A program made the translations under genes and the position numbers. DNA of 64,000 nt, taken from NCBI GenBank assembly GCA_013286145.1, contig JABDGH010000001.1:1-64000 (forward strand), written 5' to 3'. The stretch comes from Verrucomicrobiota bacterium. GTDB lineage: Bacteria > Verrucomicrobiota > Verrucomicrobiia > Methylacidiphilales > UBA1321. The notes under the pieces were generated by a model that was not told where the DNA came from, did no database searches, and was given only the letters and a program-made list of their open reading frames with translations. Each line of letters starts with the position of its first letter. Position 1 is the first letter of the stretch. Shown here piece after piece: positions 1 to 9,971 of the stretch.

Positions 1-1
1 A

Positions 2-178
2 ATAATCACCGTGCGCCGGCATCGTGAACAGTCAGGTCAACGCCTGGCTATTGCCGGCCTGCTCCTTTCCTGCCTGGCTCTGCTCATCTCGTTGATTTAC
101 CTGCTGGTCTGGGCCATCCCCATCATCAAGGCACATGCACAAACCGTGACCGAGCAAACCTCCAACAGCTCGGAATGA
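2..178 (+). CDS. C-terminal fragment of a small membrane protein (DUF4190-like tail)
   Basis: The window opens inside an open frame of 58 codons that ends with TGA at 176-178. The visible part is a short basic stretch followed by one long hydrophobic helix and a hydrophilic Gln/Thr/Ser tail. The pattern of basic residues, a Gly-Leu-Leu-Ser-Cys-Leu-Ala run and a membrane helix is like the C-terminal half of DUF4190 proteins, which often precede DUF2752 genes. The gene 10 bp downstream is DUF2752, which supports this. The start lies outside the window, so the assignment is an inference from a fragment. Confidence 0.55.
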   Translation: MITVRRHREQSGQRLAIAGLLLSCLALLISLIYLLVWAIPIIKAHAQTVTEQTSNSSE

Positions 179-187
179 AAGTTTAAC

Positions 188-685
188 GTGACCAAGTCGC
201 CAACCTGTCGTCTTGTCACCGACCCCGCGCTTGCGTCTCCCGGCACATGGCTCTCCACTCGCGCGCAAATCGCCTTGACCGCTTGTGCCTGTGCAAGCGC
301 CACGGCATTCCTTTATGCGGTCGATCCGAATCAACATTCGCTTTATCCGCAGTGCCTCCTTTACAAGGCAACGGGCTATTACTGTGCGGGCTGCGGTGCC
401 ACGCGGGCTCTCTATGCGCTGCTGCATGGGCGCATCTTTGAAGCGCTGCACGACAACGCGCTTTTTATCGCAGCGTTACCCGTTTGCCTCTGGCTGGCCA
501 TTCCTTATCTGGTGCGAACCTGGCAGGCCAACGTGTGGCCTCAAACTCATGTCGAAGGCAAGAGTCTGCTACGAATTGGAATTGCAGTATTTGGCCTGAT
601 GCTCGCTTTTATGGCGCTCCGCAATCTACCCGGCTGGCCTTTCGACCTGTTAAAACCGCTCGCGCCTTGGCAGCAACCGGTTTAA
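188..685 (+). CDS. DUF2752 domain-containing membrane protein
   Basis: The 165-residue product carries the DUF2752 signature: a Cys-x-x-Cys-Gly motif (CAGCGATRA, about residues 61-69) followed by a conserved ALLHG segment, with two to three membrane helices (about 30-48, 91-110 and 128-145). The family is uncharacterised; the Cys pair suggests metal or redox binding but that is inference. The start is GTG at 188, with only a weak GAAAG upstream; it lies 9 bp after the preceding membrane-protein gene, so the two are probably cotranscribed. Its TAA stop (683-685) overlaps the stop of the convergent DUF4159 gene. Confidence 0.85.
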   Translation: MTKSPTCRLVTDPALASPGTWLSTRAQIALTACACASATAFLYAVDPNQHSLYPQCLLYKATGYYCAGCGATRALYALLHGRIFEALHDNALFIAALPVCLWLAIPYLVRTWQANVWPQTHVEGKSLLRIGIAVFGLMLAFMALRNLPGWPFDLLKPLAPWQQPV

Positions 686-1425
686 ACCGATTGCGTCATC
701 GCATAGAGATAGATATTGGTTCCCATCTGCGTGGCAGCCTTGGTCTTTCCCTCACCAAACCAGTAATCTCCATTTGTCCAGCCACAGTGGAGATCGGAAG
801 GACTCAGCAAAGCCACCACCCTTCCATTATAAGTAAGCCCATGCAGTCCATGTGGAATACCCTGCATGTGAGGCATCTTATCGAAATGATAAAAGCAGTG
901 AAAAACCGGATGATCACTCGGAAGTCTCTCGATTTTTGAACCGGGAAGAATGGCTGGCAATTCATCCATCATCGACAGAAAAAAGAAATCGTTATCGTGG
1001 CTTCCGTGATGGCCGTAACCATGCACGCAATCTTCCGCAAAGAGAAATCCTCCTCGCAGGAGATATTCGCGCAGGTTCTTTCGGGCGGCATCATCCAGGG
1101 CAGGCGCAAGCTCGGCATGCATGAAGAGGAAAGGATATTGCGTCATGGAAGCCAGATCAGCCACATCGGCCACTTTCCATTTCTTTTCGATATTCACCGA
1201 GGTTTCATCCCGGATGGTATCGATCAAATTGAGATCGCCCTGGGGATGAACATGCCAGTCATCCAGATCTCCATTCTCAGCGACAAACTTGAGTCGCCCC
1301 CAAGGCATCAATGGCCCTTTGTGCAAGATATCCGGCGCTGCGGTAACCGGGGGATTCAGACCGAGAAAAGAAGCTCCCCCGGCTGCAAGCAGCTTGAGAA
1401 ATTGTTCCCGGGTAAGCTGAGACAT
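682..1425 (-). CDS. DUF4159 domain-containing protein
   Basis: The 247-residue protein has an N-terminal hydrophobic leader (about 9-30) ahead of a DUF4159 domain, recognisable by the YPFLFMHAEL strand, the glycine turn and FAED motif (about 128-133), and a C-terminal segment ending in an N-x-Y-x-Y-A-M-T run. DUF4159 has a flavodoxin/GATase-like fold of unknown activity and usually closes Bat-type operons. It is the last gene of the minus-strand operon, 53 bp after the VWA gene. The leader lacks a twin-arginine pair although the region after it resembles Tat-type leaders, so the export route is unclear. Confidence 0.85.
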   Translation of the reverse strand: MSQLTREQFLKLLAAGGASFLGLNPPVTAAPDILHKGPLMPWGRLKFVAENGDLDDWHVHPQGDLNLIDTIRDETSVNIEKKWKVADVADLASMTQYPFLFMHAELAPALDDAARKNLREYLLRGGFLFAEDCVHGYGHHGSHDNDFFFLSMMDELPAILPGSKIERLPSDHPVFHCFYHFDKMPHMQGIPHGLHGLTYNGRVVALLSPSDLHCGWTNGDYWFGEGKTKAATQMGTNIYLYAMTQSV

Positions 1426-1478
1426 AACCTAAAGGTACTCAAATATCCGCTCAGTGCCAAGTGCAGCATTCAAACAGC

Positions 1479-3812
1479 TCATAGTAACTTGGCGCGACGG
1501 CGCCAAACCAGTTCAGTGGTATAAAAACCGAGACCGATCAAGAGAATGGCCCAGTTATTCCAAAGAGGTTCGGAATGTTTACTCACCAGCGCGGTTATAT
1601 TCGAAGATTTGGAAATGGACCAATTGTCCGGTGTGCCATCATTCAACAAACTGCCCCCGGTCGATTCAGCCAATTTGCGCAAACCATCCGTATCCGGCGG
1701 CAATCCGGAAAGTTCAGCAGCATGATCCACATTAAAGACGCGGAGCAGCGTTTCCATTTGACTGCCTCGGCCATCTTCAGCCTGGATATGCCATTTGCCC
1801 GGCTCGGTAGGAGTAAACTTGAACGAGTATGAACCGGCCTGGGTATCCGACTGGGCAACCAGGACTTGTGATTGACCCTTGGGCGAAACCGCAGTGATTA
1901 CAGGAGCGGTCGACCCAACGGCTCCATCCAAACGAAACAGGGAAACTTGCCCGAGGGACGCAAAGAAAGGCTGAACGCCGAAGCGCAGGCTTCCCGTCCC
2001 CGATTCCTGACGTGAGAGCAGGCGAAAAAGTTGCTGCCAGAAAACTTCCGGGTCGTGAACCGTGCTGGGCAACGAGAGTCGCCAGCGCCAGAGAGCGTCG
2101 GTCAGAAGCACCGTGACCTCTCCCTTGCCAAAACGCTGACTCACCAGCAGGGCGCGCGACTTGTTATCATCCGTTTTGTCTCCCGGATGAATGGCCAGGA
2201 CTTCACCTCCACTCTTAACTCCATGAACCTTGGCGTACATCGCAAATTTGGGAATGCTCTGCGGGGCACCTCCGGCTGCGCCAAAAAGATCGGCAACTTT
2301 CGAATGTTGGAGTTTTGGCGGAAAAGCAAAATTTTTCAGGGGTTCCTGGCCTGTTTGACCCGGGTTATCTCCAATGAACGCACCTTCCTGGGTCCGCCCG
2401 GTTCCTGAACCACCAACATCGTGCATCATCTCCTGGAACTGCGTAAGCTTGTCATCCGGATTTTCCGGTTGTGGTGGAGCTTCAAAAACAACGGGCAACA
2501 TGCTTTCGAGGGGCGTACCGGAAAAGCTTCGGGCCATATCTGTATCCGATACGATAAAAAGCAAGCCACCGCCGCCTTGAACGTATGCAACCAGAGCCGC
2601 TTGCTGATCGGCCGATAACTGGTCGGCAAAAGCATTGGCAAGAACGACGATTTGGAATGGCTTGAATCCGTCAACCTTGTCAGGCATTTCGGTCAGGGCG
2701 GTCTCCTTGGAGGATGTGACCAGTTGCGTCAAACTCAGGTTCGGGTTGTAGAGACTGGTCAGGTCGAAACTCGGATCGCTACGCAAAGCCACGTTGATAA
2801 ATCGAAAACCCCAATCGAGGGTGCCCTGATAAAATAAGACATGCGCCTGATTTTGCGCCACCACTCGAACCGCCGTGGAGGTCGATTCCTGTTCCGCCCC
2901 GTCCCCGAGCCGACAGGCGAGATGGAGCAAACCTGGTTCCTCGGAGTTGACTGGCACCTGCCACGGAATGAGGTTGGCCCCGGCATGGAGATGAAGATTG
3001 GCTTGCGCAACCGAGTGATCCTCCATCCAGAGTGATATGGGAACATCACGCTCATGAATGGTGTGAGCCTCGACCACAACCGTCGCGGTAAATTGGGATT
3101 TGCGAAGAACCTGACCGGGAACGCCCATCTCGCGCACCAGGAGCGTTTCACGGGGAGCCTGCTGATTTTGACCCACAACAAAATAGAGCGGGCGGTGATT
3201 TTGCAGGGCAAGGGCACCGAGATTTTCCGGTGTGGTGTTCGTGGTATCGAGACCATCCGTCAAACAAACGATTCCCCCGTAGCCGCCGGGAGGAGCATCC
3301 TTCACGACCTGCTCCAGGGAGTCGTATAGATGCGTTTCGGCCCCTGAATCCGCGTGATTTACCGCGCTTTCCAGATCGGCAACCGGAGCAAGGGACGAAC
3401 TGAAAGTAAAATAGCGAAGGCTCGGGAAGGAATGAATCGCGTCCGCTTCCACTTTTTTCCACGCATGCACCGCAGACGAAAGACGGCTTGTCCCGCGCTG
3501 ATCTGGAACCGTCATGCTTTGCGAATGATCCACCACGATGACCAGCGGCTTTGCATTCGGATCGGCATCATAGGTTCGCTCCACTCGCGACGGGCCGGCC
3601 AGACAAAGAAAAAGCAGGAGGAAAAAACCGCTGCGCAAAGCCACGAAAATCATGCGCTGTCGCCAGGTTACGGCGCTCAAGGTGTGACGATAGAAATAAG
3701 CTGTCAAGACGATGACGGCAATGGCACCCAGGAGCAGGAGAGACCAGCACAGCCACGGCGATAAGCCCGGCCCTCCTCCAAATTGCCACTCAACAATACG
3801 CTCGGAATTCAC
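1479..3812 (-). CDS. Large VWA-domain membrane protein with GATase-like domain
   Basis: The 777-residue protein begins with two membrane helices (about 18-40 and 53-70), then a von Willebrand factor A domain (about 88-230) with an intact MIDAS motif DHSQS and a LTDGLDT strand. An Ig-like middle is followed by a domain with the GGGGLLFIVSD pattern of the class I glutamine amidotransferase-like fold (about 395-450 and 520-600), and a last membrane helix near 755-772. This architecture is typical of the large VWA proteins of Bat-like operons and should place the VWA domain in the periplasm. Its ATG overlaps the stop of the upstream coiled-coil gene by 4 bp, indicating translational coupling. Confidence 0.85.
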   Translation of the reverse strand: MNSERIVEWQFGGGPGLSPWLCWSLLLLGAIAVIVLTAYFYRHTLSAVTWRQRMIFVALRSGFFLLLFLCLAGPSRVERTYDADPNAKPLVIVVDHSQSMTVPDQRGTSRLSSAVHAWKKVEADAIHSFPSLRYFTFSSSLAPVADLESAVNHADSGAETHLYDSLEQVVKDAPPGGYGGIVCLTDGLDTTNTTPENLGALALQNHRPLYFVVGQNQQAPRETLLVREMGVPGQVLRKSQFTATVVVEAHTIHERDVPISLWMEDHSVAQANLHLHAGANLIPWQVPVNSEEPGLLHLACRLGDGAEQESTSTAVRVVAQNQAHVLFYQGTLDWGFRFINVALRSDPSFDLTSLYNPNLSLTQLVTSSKETALTEMPDKVDGFKPFQIVVLANAFADQLSADQQAALVAYVQGGGGLLFIVSDTDMARSFSGTPLESMLPVVFEAPPQPENPDDKLTQFQEMMHDVGGSGTGRTQEGAFIGDNPGQTGQEPLKNFAFPPKLQHSKVADLFGAAGGAPQSIPKFAMYAKVHGVKSGGEVLAIHPGDKTDDNKSRALLVSQRFGKGEVTVLLTDALWRWRLSLPSTVHDPEVFWQQLFRLLSRQESGTGSLRFGVQPFFASLGQVSLFRLDGAVGSTAPVITAVSPKGQSQVLVAQSDTQAGSYSFKFTPTEPGKWHIQAEDGRGSQMETLLRVFNVDHAAELSGLPPDTDGLRKLAESTGGSLLNDGTPDNWSISKSSNITALVSKHSEPLWNNWAILLIGLGFYTTELVWRRRAKLL

Positions 3813-6800
3813 GGATTCTTGGTATCTGAGGCGTTGCCTGCCGGCTGATAATCTCGCGACATCGTTTCAAAATAATCCGAAACAGCAGGCCGGTATGAAG
3901 GCGGAGCTTCATCCAAATCGGGTTGTTTAACGAGATCGTCCCTCTGGGCTTGACCTTCGATTTTCTTTAATTCCGCAATGAGTTTGTCGAGGGGCGGTGA
4001 GATCGCCTGATACGCTCCCGCCACATCGATCATCCGTGATTTCTGATAGCCGTTATTTGCATCGAGCTTGTTCAGTTTATCCGTGAGATCTCCCGTGTTC
4101 ACCTTCGGAGCCATCACCGTAACTCTCTGCGCCTCATCTTTAAGATCAGCGAGCGTTTCGCGGTACGCTTTCCCCGCAGCGCCACCGTCAGCCATTTTGT
4201 CAGGCGAAGTGTTTTCCATTTGGTTGGGAGCATTTGGAGGGGGCTGTTTGCTCTGCGGGTCATTTTGCCCGCCACTCCCCGAACCATTTTCGCCTTGGCC
4301 TTGGCCTTGTCCTTGACCTCCCTGACCTTGTGCTTGTCCTTGGCCTTGTTCCTGACCTGGTTGTTGTCCCTGTCCCTGTCCTTGGCCTTGACCTGATTGC
4401 TGTCCCTGTCCCTGTCCCTGTCCTTGGCCTTGGCCTTGGCCTTGTTCCTGACCTGGTTGTTGCCCCTGACCCTGCCCCTGACCCTGCCCCTGTCCCTGAC
4501 CTTGTCCCTGACCATGCTCCTGCCCCTGACCGGGTTGTTGACCCTGAGCCTGTTCCTGGCCTTGTCCTGGTTGTTGTCCCTGCCCCTGGCCTGGTTTTTG
4601 CCCAGCTTCCTGGGGGTTTTGAGCTGCAGGATCGGTTCCGGCGGCTTTGTCCGCCAATCGAGCGAGATTCGCACGGCTCTTTTCCAGAGAATCAATTACT
4701 TGCGCGATGTCCTTTGCCGAAGGCGGTCCTCCAGCCAAGCCTTGCGCTGCCTGACCGGCCAGAGCTTCCAACTTTTGGGCATCCGCCAAAGTCTTGTTTG
4801 CGTCGAGCCCCTTGCTGGCCATCTCCTTAAGATCATTCCCAACCTTTTGATCGGCGATTCCCTTGGCCAGATGTTGCAAATGTTGGGCACCGGAAGCCGA
4901 GCCTGTTTCCTGTTGTTGATTCGCAGCATCCTGAAGTTGCTGTTGAATGTTGTTCAATTTCGCAGCCGCGTCCGCAAGCTGCTGCTGCTGCGCATCGGGG
5001 GTTCCAGTTCCATTCTTGGCGAGACTTTGTAATTGCTGGGCGAGATCGTTCAACTGTTGTTGGGCTTCTCCCATGGCCGCTTTCGTCTGCGCGTCACCCG
5101 CCTTGTGCATCTCCGCAACAGCACGCTGAAGATCCTGGGCAGCCGAGGCCGCTGGTTCCCTGGCTCCTGCCCTATCTCCCTGATCGAGTTGGTGAATCGA
5201 TTGAGTGGCATCTTTCTGGGCATCCTGCAACGCCTGCTGCACGGGCTCTGCCAGCACATTATTCGTATTAAGCAGGGTCTCGATTCCTTGCAGAACCCGA
5301 GCCTGGCGTTCGGCAAGAGTACCTTTATCGGCATCCGGCCCGAATGGATCGACGGATTGAGCAGGTTGTTGGCCTGCGGGTGCTCCACTTTGGGCCGGGG
5401 CTGGCGCTCCCGGTTGCCCATTTTGACCATTGGGCGGACTGGCTCCCGTGGCGGGATTTCCGGCTGGGCCGGGGTTATTCGACGGAGATGGGCTTCCGGG
5501 ATTCGGTGATGAATCTTTGCCGTTAATATCTTTCGCCAGCTTGTCCTGATTTTTCGTCAATAGTTCCAATTGTCCGGCAGTTGTCGCCGAGCGTTGTTTT
5601 AACTCATGCTGCTGCTTGTCCTTGAAAGGATCCGGAGGCTTGGGAGGTTCTACCCCCGGCGTCGAGTGCTCTGCCATGACCTTGTGGAAAAATTTCTCAA
5701 CCTGGATGATCAAACTCAACGCCTTTTCCTGCGATGGAAGCGCCTCGCTATTTTGCGTTGCGAGAATTTTTTTGGAAGCATCGTCCATTGGCGCTTCGGC
5801 CTGGCGCAGGAGATCGACTATTTCAGCCTCAAACCCAGCCTGGATAAAAGCCTGCACGACCTCCTCGGTCTTGGCGGAGAGTTCGCCCTGATTTTTGCCG
5901 ACTCGATTATTTTCCTGTACGCGCACCGGATTGGTTGGCGGAAGATCAGTGTGGGCGAGAATAAAATTTTCCTTCACTGAGCGCAATTCGGCCAGTTTCA
6001 GCAACGCCAGGAGAGCCGCTTCCTTATGCTCGTGCGGCTTACCTTCCGGCTCTTTTCCCACGTCGTCGCGAAAAGGCCGTATTTGGATGAACTGGATGGC
6101 CGATGTTGTCTCCGGAATTTTTTGGTCAGTGACCCGCATGCCACGGATGAAATAGGAAATCACATCGAAGGGTTGAGCCTCCAGTTCGTCCATGTAGAGC
6201 GAAACCTTGATGGTATTTTTTCCAGCCTGATCGTAAGGCTTGACGGGCAAAGGTACTGATTTTTTCGGAACGCCGTTCAAGCTGATCTCCAGGCTGAGAT
6301 TCTTGAGGCCTGTCGTTGACTGTGCGATGGAAACCGTTGGCACCTCCTCAATGGGGTTGGCTTTGCTTTCCGCTTCGGGCGACTTCCAGATAATGGAGGC
6401 TTGCGGCATTGCTTTCGGAGGTGGCGGAGGTTTGGCCGCTGCAGGATGAAACAGCACTGGAATCACCCATACCGATAAGGTCAACAAATGGGCAGCAGCC
6501 ACGGCAATCACGCCACCTATGAGCCATGGCAATATCCGAACTGGCCGGACATGAGGCGCGCCTTTTGAGAGATAGGCCGCGGTCTCCTCGCGTTGGGCCT
6601 GGGCCAGCAACGAGTTGGAACCATGCAACGCGGCAGCCGCCTCGAATCGATTCTTGGACGCGAGATTTCGATCCATTCCCTCCGCCGTGTCCGACAACGA
6701 CTCGGGGGCAAACCACCACGAAATAGCCGCCACAAGACCTGTGAGGAGAAGTCCTCCCACCCAGACCAGGGCGAGAATCTTTCCATTCGCGGGTGTTCGC

Positions 6801-6964
6801 CAGGAAGGGTGAAGCACCCAGAGCGCAATGATGGTTGCGGTGAGGCCGACAAGGACGGTCAAGAGGATGCCACGCCACCGTTCCCAGTGATGACGCGCAT
6901 GAAGGATCCGCGTGGGTAAAGCTGCCTGAGGAGCTTTCGTGGGGTTTTCGAGGAGGGTTGGCAT
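3809..6964 (-). CDS. DUF4175-like membrane protein with coiled coil and Gly-Gln tract
   Basis: The 1051-residue protein has three N-terminal membrane helices (about 33-51, 63-85 and 146-172), a Pro-rich linker, a beta-rich domain (about 190-300), long Ala/Gln/Glu helices of coiled-coil type (about 570-760), and a low-complexity tract of repeated Gly-Gln dipeptides (about 785-905) before an acidic/charged tail. The layout resembles the DUF4175 proteins found beside MoxR and BatA genes. The tract is encoded by period-6 repeats on the opposite strand at about 4270-4610. The gene lies 4 bp downstream of the BatA/VWA gene and overlaps the next one by 4 bp. Its function is unknown; a scaffold or envelope-spanning role is a guess. 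Confidence 0.8.
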   Translation of the reverse strand: MPTLLENPTKAPQAALPTRILHARHHWERWRGILLTVLVGLTATIIALWVLHPSWRTPANGKILALVWVGGLLLTGLVAAISWWFAPESLSDTAEGMDRNLASKNRFEAAAALHGSNSLLAQAQREETAAYLSKGAPHVRPVRILPWLIGGVIAVAAAHLLTLSVWVIPVLFHPAAAKPPPPPKAMPQASIIWKSPEAESKANPIEEVPTVSIAQSTTGLKNLSLEISLNGVPKKSVPLPVKPYDQAGKNTIKVSLYMDELEAQPFDVISYFIRGMRVTDQKIPETTSAIQFIQIRPFRDDVGKEPEGKPHEHKEAALLALLKLAELRSVKENFILAHTDLPPTNPVRVQENNRVGKNQGELSAKTEEVVQAFIQAGFEAEIVDLLRQAEAPMDDASKKILATQNSEALPSQEKALSLIIQVEKFFHKVMAEHSTPGVEPPKPPDPFKDKQQHELKQRSATTAGQLELLTKNQDKLAKDINGKDSSPNPGSPSPSNNPGPAGNPATGASPPNGQNGQPGAPAPAQSGAPAGQQPAQSVDPFGPDADKGTLAERQARVLQGIETLLNTNNVLAEPVQQALQDAQKDATQSIHQLDQGDRAGAREPAASAAQDLQRAVAEMHKAGDAQTKAAMGEAQQQLNDLAQQLQSLAKNGTGTPDAQQQQLADAAAKLNNIQQQLQDAANQQQETGSASGAQHLQHLAKGIADQKVGNDLKEMASKGLDANKTLADAQKLEALAGQAAQGLAGGPPSAKDIAQVIDSLEKSRANLARLADKAAGTDPAAQNPQEAGQKPGQGQGQQPGQGQEQAQGQQPGQGQEHGQGQGQGQGQGQGQGQGQQPGQEQGQGQGQGQGQGQGQQSGQGQGQGQGQQPGQEQGQGQAQGQGGQGQGQGQGENGSGSGGQNDPQSKQPPPNAPNQMENTSPDKMADGGAAGKAYRETLADLKDEAQRVTVMAPKVNTGDLTDKLNKLDANNGYQKSRMIDVAGAYQAISPPLDKLIAELKKIEGQAQRDDLVKQPDLDEAPPSYRPAVSDYFETMSRDYQPAGNASDTKNP
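4275..4615 (-). repeat. Period-6 low-complexity tract encoding Gly-Gln repeats
   Basis: The plus strand shows roughly 340 bp of imperfect hexamer repeats of the types CCTTGG, CCTTGT, CCTGAC and CCCTGT. On the coding (minus) strand they give Gly-Gln dipeptides interrupted by occasional Pro, Glu, His and Ala. The length is likely to vary between strains by slippage in multiples of six, which keeps the frame. The long proteins readable in the other frames here are products of this repetition and are not genes. Confidence 0.9.
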
Positions 6965-6968
6965 AGGG

Positions 6969-8936
6969 TTAGATGGAGGTTCGGTTTGCTAATCGAAGTT
7001 CGACAAGGATAAAAATCACTGCCAACGCCAGCATCCACCACCAGACCCGCTGCTGGTTCTCGGCATCTTCGCGTGAAAGGTTCACGGCTGCAACCTGAAC
7101 TTGCGCCTCATGAGAAGCATGGGAAGCGAGCGTATTGAAGTCATCCGTCGTGTCCCAAGGCGTCAGGTCAGACTCTTCCGATTTCAAATTCACCGCATAG
7201 AGGCGAGTCTGCGTGTCGTCGTGATAACGATAGACACCGGGTGTTTCCGGTCGGACTTCCCCATCGACTTTCGCTTCAGGTTGGGGATGGGACGTTTCCA
7301 CAGCCTCCCACGTTCCTTTTCCCACCAGGGGAATGGTTTCACCGACACGCCAATCGGCTTTAACCGGCTGCTGTTGCGAAAGCCAGAGCGCTGCCGAATG
7401 GACAAACGGAACAAAGGAGGCCTGCACGGGCCAGTTGGTCGTTTCGCGATTAAAATCAAATCCGCTCACAAGAAAATGCTGACCGTCCCTGCTCACTTCA
7501 ACCAGCCCGGGACTGCCATTCTCCCAGGTTGCCAGGGGTGTGGCGTCTATGCCAGTAATTGAAAATCCCTGATAAAATTCAACGCCCAGCAAAACCATGA
7601 GGCTGTTTTCGGCCATCGGCGCCAAAAGCGGATGATCCGCGTCCCAGTTCCTTAAATGGAGGGGGGCATCCTCCGATTCCAGCGCCACCGGACTCACCGT
7701 GAGATGATGCTCCTTCATCCATGCTTCCTGCGCAGGATCTCCGTTCAAGAGAATCCAGGCGACACCTCCTTCTTTCAGAAAATGATTCAGTCGATCAACC
7801 ATCGGCGGCTCAAACGGCTTGCTCCCGCGTACCATGACCACGTCATGCACAGGCCATTCCGCATCCGGCACGTCTTCCGCCTTGAGTGGAGCCGTGACCA
7901 CCTGCTTGGTGGAATTGATGGCGTGGCGCAGAAAATCAAAGGCATCAGGAGCATTGGCCAGTGGTGTCAGGAGAACATGCGTTCCCATCTCGGCATCATG
8001 AACGAAGTAGAAAATATCATCAACGGGAAGATCATCCGCATCGAGCGCCACTTTGAAATTCTGCAACTGGTCCATCTTGATTCCAGGCAAAGGCACCGAG
8101 ACGCTATTCTCCTTGCCTGTATCGATGGTCACACTCTGTTGGGCCACGACTTTTCCTCCCGTACTTACAGTCAGGACACGCGTATCATAATCGGGAAGAT
8201 ATTGGGAAATTTCAATCTGAAGTGCCACTGACGCTCCGGTATTATCCCAGTGAACTTTGGTAATAGCCGCCTGACGCTTCGGAAGCTTGGCCACAGGCGG
8301 AAGCATCAACTCCACTCCGTCCGGCAAAGGCTGTTTGAGATCGACTCCCTGCCAACCGAGCCGTTGTTCGTCGCCCATCCAGACGAGAGACATTTTTCGC
8401 GTCCCGGAATGAGCCAGCGTATCACCCGCGAGCCGCAGTGCCGCATCGTAGCGCGTCGTTTCATAGCCGGGCGGCAGATTGGCGAGTGTGTCCCGGGCCT
8501 GGTCGATATTTTCCGTCAGCGGAACCAACCATCGTGGAGTGGGATTCATCAACAATATCCCCGCCCGATCCCCTGCCCCGAGATCACTCAGGTTACCGAG
8601 AGCCCAAGTCCGCAAGGCTTCCCATCTTCCAGTTGTCTGCATACTAAAAGAGTTATCGACGGCAATAACCACCGCGTGTCCCTGTCCGAGGCGGGTGGAA
8701 GCCCAGAACGGACGCGAAAATGCCGCGCAAATCAGCAGAATAATGAGGCAGCGCAGGAGCAGGGTCAGCCAGCGCCGGAGACGGTGCATCCGCGTCTCGC
8801 GCACGGCGGTCGGTCCCAGAAACCGGAGAGTGGGAAAGGTCACGATGACCTGCGGCTTGCTCCGCAGCAGATGAAGCAGGATCGGAACACCGATCAAAGC
8901 GCCCGCAGCGAGGAAGAAAGGAATAAGCAGGCTCAT
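6969..8936 (-). CDS. BatA-type VWA domain membrane protein
   Basis: The 655-residue product starts with the BatA N-terminal module (residues 1-78): a helix, the LLHLLRSKP turn, an arginine-rich stretch and a second helix. A VWA domain follows (about 88-220) with MIDAS motif DNSFS. The middle contains a GATase-like region (about 330-450) and a further beta domain, and the protein ends with a membrane helix (about 630-650) just before the basic C-terminus. It should be anchored in the inner membrane with the VWA domain outside. It is preceded by DUF58 (24 bp gap) and followed by the coiled-coil gene (4 bp gap). BatA family proteins are linked to aerotolerance and envelope stress, but the ligand here is not evident. 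Confidence 0.88.
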   Translation of the reverse strand: MSLLIPFFLAAGALIGVPILLHLLRSKPQVIVTFPTLRFLGPTAVRETRMHRLRRWLTLLLRCLIILLICAAFSRPFWASTRLGQGHAVVIAVDNSFSMQTTGRWEALRTWALGNLSDLGAGDRAGILLMNPTPRWLVPLTENIDQARDTLANLPPGYETTRYDAALRLAGDTLAHSGTRKMSLVWMGDEQRLGWQGVDLKQPLPDGVELMLPPVAKLPKRQAAITKVHWDNTGASVALQIEISQYLPDYDTRVLTVSTGGKVVAQQSVTIDTGKENSVSVPLPGIKMDQLQNFKVALDADDLPVDDIFYFVHDAEMGTHVLLTPLANAPDAFDFLRHAINSTKQVVTAPLKAEDVPDAEWPVHDVVMVRGSKPFEPPMVDRLNHFLKEGGVAWILLNGDPAQEAWMKEHHLTVSPVALESEDAPLHLRNWDADHPLLAPMAENSLMVLLGVEFYQGFSITGIDATPLATWENGSPGLVEVSRDGQHFLVSGFDFNRETTNWPVQASFVPFVHSAALWLSQQQPVKADWRVGETIPLVGKGTWEAVETSHPQPEAKVDGEVRPETPGVYRYHDDTQTRLYAVNLKSEESDLTPWDTTDDFNTLASHASHEAQVQVAAVNLSREDAENQQRVWWWMLALAVIFILVELRLANRTSI

Positions 8937-8960
8937 GGCAGGTTTGAATCAGGTGCCATT

Positions 8961-9959
8961 TCAATAAAGTCGTTCACGCCGGGCCAGGTAATTTCCAAGC
9001 GCAGACATTGGACTTGCATCGGTGCGCAGGATCGAATAATCGCCCGCCTGGTCAAGGAAGGAAGCCTGGGTCTGCTCCAAAAAAGCCTGGAACTGTTTCA
9101 GGTAACCAGCGCGTACTGGAACAGCATCAAGTATTAATTTCTGGCCAGTTTCAGAATCAATAAAGGTTCCGTTCCAATCCTCGTTCAATTCAATTTCGAC
9201 AGGATCGAGAACGTGGAGCGCGAGAATCTCCTGGCGATCAAAACGAAGTCGTCGCAACGCGGCATTAAGAGCCGTCTCATTTTCATAAAAATCACTCGCG
9301 ATGACCACAAGCGAACGTTTCGGTATGATTTCCGCCAGTGTCGTCAACCCTTGGGCAAGCCCGGTCGGCCCTCCCGATTTAATGGCGTCCATGTGGCCGA
9401 GCGCCGTTCGCCAATGGGCCTGCGAAGCCTTGGGTTTAAGAAACTCGTCGAGATCTGCGCCGATCATGGCCAAACCAAAGGCATCTCCCTGACGCATGGC
9501 GAGCAGACCGAGCGCGGCGAGTACCGTCCGCGCAAAATCGATTTTCCGCAACCTGGACTCAGGCCTGCTGCTGTAAGCCATCGAAGCGCTTGTATCGAGT
9601 ACCAGAAAGACACGCAACTGCGTCTCGTGCTCGAATTGTTTTACGTGGAGCCTGTCGGTGCGTCCATAAAGCCGCCAATCGACCCGGCGCAAATCATCCC
9701 CCAATTGATAAGCCCGGTATTCGGCAAATTCGACGCTGAAGCCTTTTTGCGGACTCCGGTGCAATCCCGTTAGAAATCCATTCATCATGTAACGGGCACG
9801 CAATTCCAGGCTGGGCAAATCGTGCAGCAGCCCGAGATCAACGGGCGGCACAAGCATTTTTTGCGCAGGGTGTGATGAAGTCTGACCCACCGACCTCAAT
9901 ACCGTGGTCACACGCTGGGGAGGAATCGCGGGTGCAAGCATGGAACTCGCGGATTTCAT
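8961..9959 (-). CDS. DUF58 domain-containing protein
   Basis: This 332-residue protein has the DUF58 hallmark at about residues 58-110: the ELRARYMMNGFLTGLHRSP segment, the R-x-Y-x-x-G-D-D-L-R-R-V-D-W-R motif, then a VWA-like fold with DTSASM (about 126-131). The protein lacks membrane helices. DUF58 proteins are paired with MoxR ATPases, which are thought to act on VWA proteins as chaperones. The gene lies 12 bp after moxR and 24 bp before the BatA/VWA gene in the same operon. The start could also be the second Met, seven codons in. Confidence 0.9.
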   Translation of the reverse strand: MKSASSMLAPAIPPQRVTTVLRSVGQTSSHPAQKMLVPPVDLGLLHDLPSLELRARYMMNGFLTGLHRSPQKGFSVEFAEYRAYQLGDDLRRVDWRLYGRTDRLHVKQFEHETQLRVFLVLDTSASMAYSSRPESRLRKIDFARTVLAALGLLAMRQGDAFGLAMIGADLDEFLKPKASQAHWRTALGHMDAIKSGGPTGLAQGLTTLAEIIPKRSLVVIASDFYENETALNAALRRLRFDRQEILALHVLDPVEIELNEDWNGTFIDSETGQKLILDAVPVRAGYLKQFQAFLEQTQASFLDQAGDYSILRTDASPMSALGNYLARRERLY

Positions 9960-9971
9960 TCGTAAAGGGTC

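Noticed and set aside
4114-5032. Long open frames on both strands over the coiled-coil gene
   Set aside because: They arise from the hexamer repeat tract and biased codons of the 1051-residue gene; their products are low complexity (Leu/Val/Pro or Arg/Lys strings) without start signals or domain sense.
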